Shown here: positions 25,623 to 33,573 of the stretch, piece by piece
Position numbering within the stretch: the first letter of the stretch is position 1
Layout: each line of letters opens with the position of its first letter
Origin: an uncultured delta proteobacterium
GTDB taxonomy: Bacteria > Myxococcota_A > UBA9160 > JAFDET01
Assembly: GCA_947259215.1 (NCBI GenBank)
Contig: CAMYLJ010000001.1
Location: 148,505 to 212,504, forward strand
Length of the DNA: 64,000 bases
Direction of reading: 5' to 3'
Program-made: the position numbers and the translations under genes
The notes under the pieces: generated by a model
Told to the model about the DNA's origin: nothing
The model's input: only the letters and a program-made list of their open reading frames with translations
Databases searched by the model: none

Positions 25623-28600
25623 CTAGCGGCCGCCCAGCACCGGCTGTGCGCGGCGCCGCGACCAGGCGGCGCGGGCCCGGGCCGGCCCGGCCTTCAGATC
25701 CTCCAGCGCCAGGTAGAGCGACGGCACCACGAAGAGCGTCAGCATGCTGGCCGTCATCAGGCCGAACACGATGGCGGTGGCGAAGGGCGCGAAGACCGGT
25801 GACTTGCCGCCGATTCCGAGCGACATGGGCGCCAGGCCGGCCACGGTGGTCAGGGTGGTGAGCATGATCGGGCGGAAGCGCTTGCGGCTGGCGATCTGGA
25901 CCGCCTCCAGCGACGGCGTCCCCCGCCGCCGCTCCTGGTTCACGAAGTCGATCAGCACCAGGGAGTCGTTCACGACGATCCCCGCCAGCCCGACCAGCGC
26001 GTACAGCACGTACATCGACATGGTGTAGCCGCCGAGCAGGGTGTTCAGCAGCCACATCCCGATCACGACGCCGATGTACGCCAGCCCCACCACGCTCATC
26101 ACCACCAGGGGCTGGGCGTAGGAGCGGAACTGGGCGGCCAGGATCGCGTAGATGGCCAGCAGCGCGACCAGGAAGGCGCGCCCCATGGCGTCGAAGGTCT
26201 CGTCGGTCACCTGGAACTCGCCGCCGAAGATGAGATTGACGCCGGGGTAGCGCGCGCTGGCGTCGGCGAAGCGCGCGCGCATCTCCTCGTTGGCGGACAC
26301 CGAGGTGGCCTGCTCGCCGTCCACCTTGGCGTAGACCACCACCGCGCGCTTGGCGTCGTAGTGATAGAGGCGCTGGAAGCCGCGGACCAGCTCGATCTCG
26401 GCCACGTCGGCGAGCTTCACCAGGTAGCCGCCGGGGGTGCGGAGCTCCAGGTCCAGCAGATCGGCCACGCTGCGCCGCTGGTCGTCCCGGAGCATCACGC
26501 GGATGTCCACGTCCTCGTCCGACTTCGGGTCCTTGAAGGTCGAGGGCACCAGGCCGTCACTCGCCGCCCGCAACGCGCCGCCCACCTCGGCGAAGGTCAG
26601 CCCGTGGATCGAGGCGCGGTGCTCGTCCAACCGGACCCGCAGCTCCCGCGGCCCCAGCGGCACGTTGTCCTCGACGTCCGATACGCCCGGGATCGTGCGC
26701 AGCTCGGCCTTCAGCTCCTCGGCCACGCGCTTGGCGAGGTCGTAGTCCTCGGCCTGCACCCGGATCGCCACCGGGGAGCCGATGGGCGGGCCGTTGCGCG
26801 GCGGTGCCACGAACAGGTTCTCGATGCCCGTGGGATCCGCCTCGGCGGTCTCGAAGACCGACGCCCGCACCAGCTCGAGCACGCGACCCGGGTCGGCCAC
26901 GTTCTGGCGCGTATTGGGAAACTCGACGAAGAAGAGCGCGTAGTTCGGCGCGAAGACCGGGATCATGTCGGCCGTCATGCCCTGGCCGGTGAAGCCCAGG
27001 TAGTCCGTCAGCTCGCCGGAGATCGCCTCCACGCCAGCCTGGAGGCGCTGCGCCACCTCGTCGGTCTGCTCCAGGCCGAAGTCGGGCGGCGTCTCCACCG
27101 TCACGAACAGGTTGTTGAAGTCGCTCGGGAAGAGGTCCACGGGCACGCGTTGGGAGAGCGCCACGGACACGAGCAGGGCCGCGAGGCACACGGCGAGGAA
27201 GGGATAGCGGGACGCCAGCACGGCCGCCTGAGCGCGACCGTAGCGCTCCCGGGCGCGGTCCATGAAGCCGTCCACCGAGGCCCGCAGGCGGTAGCTGACG
27301 CTCCAGAGACCCGTGCTGCCCGCGTGCTCCTCGGCGGCGGCGGACGCCTTGCGCCGGGTACCCCAGTCCAGGTAGTGGGCCGGCAGGATCACCAGCGCCT
27401 CGAGCAGCGAGCCCGCCAGGCACAGGATCACCGTCTTCGGCAGGATCGACATGAACTGGCCCGACGTGCCCTGGATCAGCAGCATGGGCAGGAAGGCGGC
27501 CATGGTGGTGACGATGGCCGCCGTCACCGGCCACATCACCTCCTCGGTGCCTTCGATCACCGCCTGGCGCAGCGGCTTCCCCTCCTCGATGTGGCGGTAG
27601 ATGTTCTCGAGGATGATGATCGCGTCGTCCACCAGCATCCCCGACACCATCACGAAGCCCACCAGGGACAGCGAGTTGATCGTGACGTTGAAGACCGGGA
27701 ACAGGATCACCGCGGTCAGGAACGAGAACGGGACGCCGATGATCGCCAGCAGCGCGTTGCGGAAGCCCACCGTCAGCCACAGGATGAAGATCACGAAGAC
27801 GATGCCGAGCGCCAGGTTGGTGCGCATGATCGAGAGCCGCGCGGCCACGTAGTCCGACTGGTCCCAGACGGCCTTGATCCCGATCCCTGGCGGCACGAAG
27901 GGGCTCTCCTTCTCGACGAAGGCCTTCACCGAGTCCACCAGCTCGATGACGTCGGCGTCCTTCTCCTTGGAGACCCCGAGGACGATCACGGGCTTGCCGT
28001 TCAGGCGCCCGCGGATGCGCCGCTTCTCGAAGTCGGGCCGGATCTCCGCCAGCTCGCCCAGGGTGACGTGGGTCCCGGCCGGATCCTTGCGCACCACCGT
28101 GGCAGCCAGGGATTCCGGGGTCGCGAACTGGCCCGTGCCGCGAACCGTGATCTCCTGGTCCGAGGCGTTGGTGAACGAGCCGCCCGGCACGTTCTGGTTG
28201 TTCTGCGCCACCACCCGGCTGATCTCGGGCAGGGTCAGGTCGTACTGGAGTGCCCGGTCCTTGTCGACGAAGACGCGCAGCTCGCGGTCGCGCTCGCCGC
28301 GCATGATCACCTTGCGCACGCCGGGAACCTGTTCCAGGCGCTTCTCCATCCCGCGCGCCAGCTCACGCAGGGTGAACTCCCCGACTCCGCCCTCATCGGT
28401 GAGCGCCACCATCACCATCGGGTTCACCTCGGAGACGGTGAGCTCGGTCAGGATCGGCTCGTCGGCGTCGTCGGGGAGGTCGCTGACCCGGTCGATGGCC
28501 GCACGCAGGTCGTTGAGGGCGCCCTCGTACGCCAGATCCGACAGGCTCTCGTCCCACTCGACGTCGACCTCGGAGAGACCCGCGCCGGAGAAGCTCGTCA

Positions 28601-28838
28601 GCTCCTTGATGCCGACGATGCTGTCGATCTCGTCTTCCAGCTTGGTGGTCACCAGGCGCTCCACCTCGTCCGCCGAGGCGCCGGTCCAGAGCGTCGTGAT
28701 GACCGCCGTGTTGAACGAGATGTCCGGGTAGACGTCCACCGGAACCCGCCGGGCCACCTGCACGCCCGCAACCATCACGATCACGAAGATCAGGTTGACC
28801 AGGACGACCTGGTTGACCGAGAAGCGCGCCGGGCTCAC
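25623..28838 (-). CDS. RND efflux transporter, permease subunit
   Basis: The 1071-residue product is a full-length HAE1-type RND pump: one N-terminal membrane segment, porter domain starting with RRVPVDVYPDISFNTAVITTLW, the membrane half with GMLVDDAIIILENIYRHIEEG, and a second repeat with the same plan. The paired acidic residues of TM4 that relay protons (VDDAI) are present; the second half ends with GIVVNDSLVLIDFVNQERRRG. It exports hydrophobic compounds from membrane or periplasm. It overlaps the adaptor gene by four bases (ATGA) and is under the TetR gene upstream. Confidence 0.95.
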   Translation of the reverse strand: MSPARFSVNQVVLVNLIFVIVMVAGVQVARRVPVDVYPDISFNTAVITTLWTGASADEVERLVTTKLEDEIDSIVGIKELTSFSGAGLSEVDVEWDESLSDLAYEGALNDLRAAIDRVSDLPDDADEPILTELTVSEVNPMVMVALTDEGGVGEFTLRELARGMEKRLEQVPGVRKVIMRGERDRELRVFVDKDRALQYDLTLPEISRVVAQNNQNVPGGSFTNASDQEITVRGTGQFATPESLAATVVRKDPAGTHVTLGELAEIRPDFEKRRIRGRLNGKPVIVLGVSKEKDADVIELVDSVKAFVEKESPFVPPGIGIKAVWDQSDYVAARLSIMRTNLALGIVFVIFILWLTVGFRNALLAIIGVPFSFLTAVILFPVFNVTINSLSLVGFVMVSGMLVDDAIIILENIYRHIEEGKPLRQAVIEGTEEVMWPVTAAIVTTMAAFLPMLLIQGTSGQFMSILPKTVILCLAGSLLEALVILPAHYLDWGTRRKASAAAEEHAGSTGLWSVSYRLRASVDGFMDRARERYGRAQAAVLASRYPFLAVCLAALLVSVALSQRVPVDLFPSDFNNLFVTVETPPDFGLEQTDEVAQRLQAGVEAISGELTDYLGFTGQGMTADMIPVFAPNYALFFVEFPNTRQNVADPGRVLELVRASVFETAEADPTGIENLFVAPPRNGPPIGSPVAIRVQAEDYDLAKRVAEELKAELRTIPGVSDVEDNVPLGPRELRVRLDEHRASIHGLTFAEVGGALRAASDGLVPSTFKDPKSDEDVDIRVMLRDDQRRSVADLLDLELRTPGGYLVKLADVAEIELVRGFQRLYHYDAKRAVVVYAKVDGEQATSVSANEEMRARFADASARYPGVNLIFGGEFQVTDETFDAMGRAFLVALLAIYAILAAQFRSYAQPLVVMSVVGLAYIGVVIGMWLLNTLLGGYTMSMYVLYALVGLAGIVVNDSLVLIDFVNQERRRGTPSLEAVQIASRKRFRPIMLTTLTTVAGLAPMSLGIGGKSPVFAPFATAIVFGLMTASMLTLFVVPSLYLALEDLKAGPARARAAWSRRRAQPVLGGR

Positions 28839-29992
28839 GAGGCGCCACCCTTCTCGATCGTCACCGGCGCGCCGCTACGGAGCTGGCGCAGGCCCGACAC
28901 GGCGATCTCGTCGCCGGGCTGGAGGCCGCTCACCACCTCGAAGACCCGCGGCCGGAACGGCACCTCGCGCACCTCGACGCGCTGGCGGCGGGCGAACCGC
29001 CCCTCGGGTCCCGCCTCGATCAGCCACACGAAGCGCAGCCCGAACTCGTCCACGGTGGCGTCGCGCGGGATCAGGGTGACCGGGGCCTCGCGGCCCAGCT
29101 CGAGGTCGACCCGGGCCACCATGCCCGGGAGCAGGCGCCCGTCCGGGTTCGCCACCTCGACCTCCACCGGGAACTTCCGGCTCTCGGGATCGGAGGCGGC
29201 CCCCACGCGCAGGATGCGCCCGGGGAAGCGCTCGTTGGGCAGCGCTTCCACCTCGACGTCGACCTCGGAACCCGGACGCACCGCCACCACCTGACGATCC
29301 GACAAGCCCACCGTGATGCGCACCGTCACCAGGTCCAGCAGCTCGCCCAGCAGCTCGCCATCGCGCAGGTACTCGCCCACCTCGACCGGGAAGCTGCGCA
29401 GCACGCCGTCGAAGGGAGCCTCGATCGTCTTCTTGGCCAGCTGGTCCCGGGCCTCCTCACGCCCCGCCCTCGCCTCGCGCACGGATGCCGCCGCGATGCG
29501 CTCGGCGTTCAGCGCCTCGTCGAGCTGGGCCTCGCTGGCCGCTTCCCGCTCGAAGAGGGAGCGCCGGCGCTCGAGGTTGAGCCGCGCCAGCTCGAGCTGG
29601 CTGCGGGTCCGCGCGACGGCCGCCTCGGCCCGCTCGAGGGCCACCTCGGCCAGGATCGGATCGATCCGCGCCAGCAGCTGGCCCTCCTCGACGCGGTCGA
29701 GCTTCTCCGCCCCCACCTCGAGCACCTTGCCGTGGGTCTCGGCGAAGAGTTCCACACCGCGCCGCGGCTCCAGCACGCCGGCCAGTCGCGCCCTGGGCTG
29801 GACGGACTGGGTCGCGACCTGGAGCGTCTCCACCATCGCCGCGGCCGCGCCGGCGGCAGGCGACCGCGCCGGCTCCGGGGCGGTCGCGCACAGCGCGAAG
29901 GCGAGCCCCAGGAGTCCGGCCGCGACCCCCAGCAGGATCCATCGCAGCGAGGGTGCTTGGGTGCGTCCCGTCGAGTCCGCCGTCTCGGTCAC
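28835..29992 (-). CDS. RND efflux periplasmic adaptor subunit
   Basis: The 385-residue product is a membrane fusion protein: an N-terminal membrane anchor (about residues 20-40), the barrel-sandwich half-motif GVLEPRRGVELFAETHGKVLEVG, a coiled-coil hairpin (about 105-165), the second half-motif KKTIEAPFDGVLRS and a beta-barrel. No lipobox cysteine follows the anchor in a proper context. It connects the permease to an outer-membrane channel not encoded in the window. Four-base overlaps with both the TetR gene and the permease gene show one operon. Confidence 0.93.
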   Translation of the reverse strand: MTETADSTGRTQAPSLRWILLGVAAGLLGLAFALCATAPEPARSPAAGAAAAMVETLQVATQSVQPRARLAGVLEPRRGVELFAETHGKVLEVGAEKLDRVEEGQLLARIDPILAEVALERAEAAVARTRSQLELARLNLERRRSLFEREAASEAQLDEALNAERIAAASVREARAGREEARDQLAKKTIEAPFDGVLRSFPVEVGEYLRDGELLGELLDLVTVRITVGLSDRQVVAVRPGSEVDVEVEALPNERFPGRILRVGAASDPESRKFPVEVEVANPDGRLLPGMVARVDLELGREAPVTLIPRDATVDEFGLRFVWLIEAGPEGRFARRQRVEVREVPFRPRVFEVVSGLQPGDEIAVSGLRQLRSGAPVTIEKGGAS

Positions 29993-30633
29993 GCGGAGTC
30001 TCCTCGGGGCGCGCGGAGACCGTCGAGCAGCCCGCGGAACGACGCCCTCAGGGCGTCGGGGTGCGCGTGCTCGGGATCGAACGTAGATCGGTAGAGCGTG
30101 CCGTCGAACACCGCCAGGACCGCAGCCGCGAACCCGTCGGCGTCCACATCGGGCCGGTACGCTCCGGCGGCGATCCCGTCGGCCAGGGCCTGGGTCACCT
30201 CGCGCGAGCGCTCGGGATAGATCCGGGCCCGCAGCGCCTCGAGGAGCCGCTCCCGCCCGCCGGAGGCGTGCCCGGCCACGAGCCCCCAGACCTGCATGTT
30301 GACGGGCATCCGCCTGGTGGCTTCCGGGAGCAGGCGGGCGTAGCGATCCAGCAGCTCTTCGAGCCGGCGCTGGGGCGGCACCCCGGCCAGATCCTCCCAG
30401 GCCGAGTGCGCGTACGACTCGCCCAGGTGGGAGTCGATCAGGCTCTGCAGCAGGAGGTCTTCCTTGCTCTCGAAGTAGCGGTAGAGCGTGCCCTTGGAGA
30501 CCCGCGCCTCGGCGGCGATCTCCTCCATCCGGGCGGCCTCGAAACCGGACCGGGCGCAGATGCTGCGGGCCGCCTCGAGAATGCGGTCGCGTTTCGAATC
30601 GTCCCCAGAGCCGGGGCCGGGTGCGGCAGTCAT
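29989..30633 (-). CDS. TetR-family transcriptional repressor
   Basis: The 214-residue product has the TetR helix-turn-helix near residues 15-60 (RILEAARSICARSGFEAARMEEIAAEARVSKGTLYRYFESKEDL, here split by the usual turn) and a variable ligand-binding C-terminus. It is the first gene of the efflux operon. A perfect palindrome 17 bases upstream of the start is the probable operator, so the repressor likely controls itself and the pump, being released by a pump substrate. The ligand is unknown. Confidence 0.92.
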   Translation of the reverse strand: MTAAPGPGSGDDSKRDRILEAARSICARSGFEAARMEEIAAEARVSKGTLYRYFESKEDLLLQSLIDSHLGESYAHSAWEDLAGVPPQRRLEELLDRYARLLPEATRRMPVNMQVWGLVAGHASGGRERLLEALRARIYPERSREVTQALADGIAAGAYRPDVDADGFAAAVLAVFDGTLYRSTFDPEHAHPDALRASFRGLLDGLRAPRGDSA

Positions 30634-30649
30634 GCTGAGAAGACCGTTA

Positions 30650-30667
30650 GTACTGACCAGTCAGTAC
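30650..30667. promoter_or_regulatory. TetR operator palindrome
   Basis: GTACTGAC-CA-GTCAGTAC is a perfect 18 bp palindrome, 17 bases upstream of the TetR start. Length and symmetry fit a TetR-family dimer site. On the minus strand the sequence TACTAA just inside it could serve as a -10 box. Confidence 0.75.
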
Positions 30668-31155
30668 CGTAGCTCCCTCAGCGACCCCAGCAAGCCCCGG
30701 AGCTCCGTCACCAGAACCCAGGCGGAAGTCACCTCCTATGTGAGGAACCAGGCCCGCTTCCCCCGGGGGATCGAATGTGACGGAGCTGCCTCGGGAAACC
30801 CGCCGAACGGCCGATAGGTGGCCGTGGCAGAAAGCACACGAATCTTGCCGAACGCAACGAAAGGTTGCGGCGAAGAAGAAAAGGCTGGCGTAATCAAGGC
30901 GATTCCCTCAAACTACTGGGCTGCCCGGATGCCCCCCCACAGCGCGCCAGGAGGCACGGCGCAGCGCCTCTCGTCGCATCGGACCGGCCGCGGAGCCTTC
31001 CACCGCGAGCCGCCGTGCAGGCGTTCAGGCGCCAGGAGCCAGCGGATGAACTGGAGCCGGGTCCGGTTCGTAGGCCAGGATGAAACCAGAACTCGCCGAG
31101 CGGTATCCGAATGGAGCGGTACTGCATCGGGGAACAGCGAGAGGAAAGCAGACGG
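30668..31155. other. Gene-free region between the efflux operon and the sigma gene
   Basis: This 488 bp stretch has no convincing gene; open frames in it lack family resemblance. It is less GC-rich than its surroundings near 30830-30930. It contains hairpins ACGGCC-N7-GGCCGT (about 30805-30823) and CGCAAC-GAAAG-GTTGCG (30853-30869), so it may hold a long structured leader or a small RNA upstream of the sigma factor gene. I compared it by eye with the c-di-GMP (GEMM) riboswitch core and it does not match. Confidence 0.5.
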
Positions 31156-32535
31156 GTGAAGGCTGAGGATCGATATCGAGGCGGCCCCGAAGGCCAGACC
31201 TCTCGGCGCAACACGCTGGGTGCGACCCCCGCCGCGGGAAGCGAGGAGTTCGACCCGGGGCGGGAGCGGCGTCCCCTGGAGTCGTACTTCCAGGAGATCG
31301 GCGGCACGCGCACCCTCCGGCGCGAGGAAGAGGTCCTGCTCGCCAAGGAGCTCGAGGCGGCGACCCAGGAGCTGCGCAACGCGCTGTACGCGATCCCCTG
31401 TTCGGCGCGCCACGTGGTGGCGCGCTGGGACGCGCTGCGCGCTCTCTCGCACACGGGGGCCAAGCTCTCGGAGTCGGCGGGAGACGAGGAGACCGGTGAG
31501 ATCGCAGCGCGCGTGGAACGCGCGGTGAAGCGCCTGCGGACCCTGCTCAGCGAGCGAGAGAAGCTCGGCAAGCGCGCGAGCCAGAAGGCCCTCGACCGCG
31601 TGGACGGCCGGATCGCCAAGGAGATGCACGGGGCCCAGCTCTCGCTGGCCGTACTCGCCGAGCTGCGCGAGCGCGCCTTCGAGATTTCTCGCGGCATGCG
31701 CGGCACCCGCAAGGGCACCAAGAAGCTGCTGCTGCTCGAGAAGGAGGCCGGGCTGGCCCGGACGCGGATGGCCGAGCAGGTGGGCGCCGTCCACGACGCC
31801 CACGAGCGCATGACCACGGTCAAGAACCGCTTCATCGAGCACAACCTGAAGCTCGTGGTGGCCATCGCCAAGGACTACCGGAACCTGGGCCTCTCGTTCC
31901 CGGACCTGATCCAGGAAGGAAACCTGGGCCTGATCCGGGCGGTGGAGAAGTTCGACCACCGACGCGGCTTCAAGTTCTCGACCTACGCCGTGTGGTGGAT
32001 CCGCCAGGCGCTGGTGCGCGCGATCCAGAACCACTCGCGCACCATCCGGCTGCCCTCTCACGTGCACGACCGGCTGCAGCGCAGCCAGCGCGTGCGCGCC
32101 GAGCTCACCGGCAAGCTGGGCCGCGACCCGACCCTCCAGGAGCTGGCTCCGGCGCTCGGCACCGAGGCTGAGGCCCTGGAGTCGCTCGACCGGCTGTCGC
32201 GGGAAGCGATCTCGCTGGAGTCGTCGGTGGCGGGCACCGAGAAGCGCCTCGAGGACTTCGTGGCGGACGCGGGCTCCTCCATCCCCGATGGCGGCATCGA
32301 CACCGATCGCATGCGCTCGGGCGTGGGCGCCCTGATCGGCTGCCTGACGCCGCGGGAGCAGCTCATCCTGCGCCTGCGCTACGGCCTGGGCGGCGAGGAG
32401 GAGCACACCCTCGAGCAGATCGGACAGTCGCTCGGCCTCTCGCGCGAGCGAGTCCGCCAGCTCGAGGCGCGGGCCCTGAAGAAGCTGCGCGAGACCCAGC
32501 CGGCGCAGCGCCTGCACCCGATCCTCGAACCCTAG
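31156..32535 (+). CDS. RNA polymerase sigma factor, sigma-70 family
   Basis: The 459-residue product has region 1.2 ([19 protein letters not shown], near residue 36), a long helical non-conserved stretch, region 2 (near 230-290: [39 protein letters not shown]), region 3 and region 4 (near 397-446: [36 protein letters not shown]). Region 1.1 of a housekeeping RpoD is not evident, so it may be a group 2 (RpoS-like) factor, though group 1 cannot be excluded. GTG 31156 follows GAGGAAA by eight bases; ATG 31111 would add 15 residues but lacks a ribosome site. Confidence 0.9.
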   Translation: MKAEDRYRGGPEGQTSRRNTLGATPAAGSEEFDPGRERRPLESYFQEIGGTRTLRREEEVLLAKELEAATQELRNALYAIPCSARHVVARWDALRALSHTGAKLSESAGDEETGEIAARVERAVKRLRTLLSEREKLGKRASQKALDRVDGRIAKEMHGAQLSLAVLAELRERAFEISRGMRGTRKGTKKLLLLEKEAGLARTRMAEQVGAVHDAHERMTTVKNRFIEHNLKLVVAIAKDYRNLGLSFPDLIQEGNLGLIRAVEKFDHRRGFKFSTYAVWWIRQALVRAIQNHSRTIRLPSHVHDRLQRSQRVRAELTGKLGRDPTLQELAPALGTEAEALESLDRLSREAISLESSVAGTEKRLEDFVADAGSSIPDGGIDTDRMRSGVGALIGCLTPREQLILRLRYGLGGEEEHTLEQIGQSLGLSRERVRQLEARALKKLRETQPAQRLHPILEP

Positions 32536-32569
32536 CTCCGGCGTCGCCCCTGCAGTCACGGGGCGGGGG

Positions 32570-32680
32570 CCGGACGGGGCACTCGCTGCGCTCCTTCGGT
32601 TCGCGCGCAGCGGGGTCACGAGCTTCGAGCGTGTTCCGTCAGCGCGCTCACAGGCGTCGCTCCGCGAGTGCCCCATCCGG
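32570..32680. repeat. Inverted-repeat-bounded element, copy C
   Basis: CCGGACGGGGCACTCGC (32570-32586) and GCGAGTGCCCCATCCGG (32664-32680) are 17 bp inverted arms with one mismatch. The interior carries the same TCCGTCAGCGCGCT 14-mer (32635-32648) as copies A and B at a similar distance from the right arm. It sits between the convergent ends of the sigma gene and uppP. A weak hairpin CGCCCC-N9-GGGGCG at 32545-32565 may serve as the sigma gene terminator. Confidence 0.7.
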
Positions 32681-32790
32681 CCTCGCGACTCGGCAGCAGG
32701 CGCGGGCCTCCGCGAACCACACGCGACATAGCCTCAAGCCCTGACCGGTTAGCGAACGCCACCGGAGGCTGCGGCCGCGGAGCAAGAACC

Positions 32791-33573
32791 TCAGCGCACC
32801 GCCAACCACACCAGAAACGCCGCCCCGACCGGCCAGACGTAGAACGCGAAGCGGTAGAACTGCTGATCGCGCAGCAGACGCACGAAGAGCGCCAGCGCGG
32901 CGAGGCCGGAGACCAGGGCGGCGGCCGACGCTACGCCCATGGCGCGCAGGGCCTCGCTCGAGATGCCGCCCACCTCGGGGACCAGCCGCACGGCGGCGCC
33001 GCCGATGGCCACCACGCCGAGCAGGAAGGAGAACTCCGCGGCGGCGAGGGGCGCGACGCCGAGCGCCAGGGCGGCGGTCACGGTGGCGCCGCTGCGCGAG
33101 ATGCCCGGCACGATGGCCGCCGCCTGGGCGCAGCCGATGGCGAACGCGGCAACCCAGCTCGGCTCCTCGGCATGGGCGCGGGGCAGCGTGCGACGGGTCG
33201 TCCACAGGAAGGCACCGGTCACCAGCAGGGCCGCGCCGGACACGGCCGGCGCGTCGAAGAGCGACTCCAGGAAGTCCCCGGCCAGCAGTACCAGCACCAC
33301 CGCGGGCACGGTGCCGAGTGCGAGCTTGGCGCCGTAACGCCAGGCGTCCGCCTCGCCGCGCAGGGCGCCCGTCGCCAGCGCGCCCACCCGCCGCCGGTAG
33401 AAGACCACGATGGCCAGCAGCGTGGCCACGTGCACCGCCACCTCGAACAGGATGCCCTCGCCCCCGGCACCCAGGAGCTCGGACGCCATCACCAGGTGGC
33501 CGGAGCTCGAGACCGGGAGGAACTCGGTCAGGCCCTGGACGATCCCCAGCAGGAGGGCTTCGAGGTCGTTCAC
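32791..33573 (-). CDS. uppP: Undecaprenyl-diphosphate phosphatase
   Basis: UppP (BacA) removes a phosphate from undecaprenyl diphosphate to recycle the lipid carrier for peptidoglycan. The 260-residue product has about eight membrane segments and both signature motifs, GLTEFLPVSSSGHLV near residue 15 and PGISRSGATVTAAL near residue 155. GTG 33573 overlaps the stop of the RND permease gene (GTGA), so it is translationally coupled to an efflux pump. Overproduction of this enzyme is known to give bacitracin resistance, which could explain the link, but that is inference. Confidence 0.95.
   Translation of the reverse strand: MNDLEALLLGIVQGLTEFLPVSSSGHLVMASELLGAGGEGILFEVAVHVATLLAIVVFYRRRVGALATGALRGEADAWRYGAKLALGTVPAVVLVLLAGDFLESLFDAPAVSGAALLVTGAFLWTTRRTLPRAHAEEPSWVAAFAIGCAQAAAIVPGISRSGATVTAALALGVAPLAAAEFSFLLGVVAIGGAAVRLVPEVGGISSEALRAMGVASAAALVSGLAALALFVRLLRDQQFYRFAFYVWPVGAAFLVWLAVR

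Noticed and set aside
26361-29294. A 977-residue plus-strand frame opposite the RND pump
   Set aside because: The product is His/Arg/Asp-rich without hydrophobic pattern or family resemblance, and it is antisense to a full RND gene.
30830-30930. c-di-GMP (GEMM) riboswitch
   Set aside because: A GAAA loop and a GC-rich stem are present, but the conserved core segments of GEMM are not.
30818-31159. A possible 113-residue gene before the sigma factor
   Set aside because: No ribosome site, no family resemblance, irregular composition; better described as gene-free.
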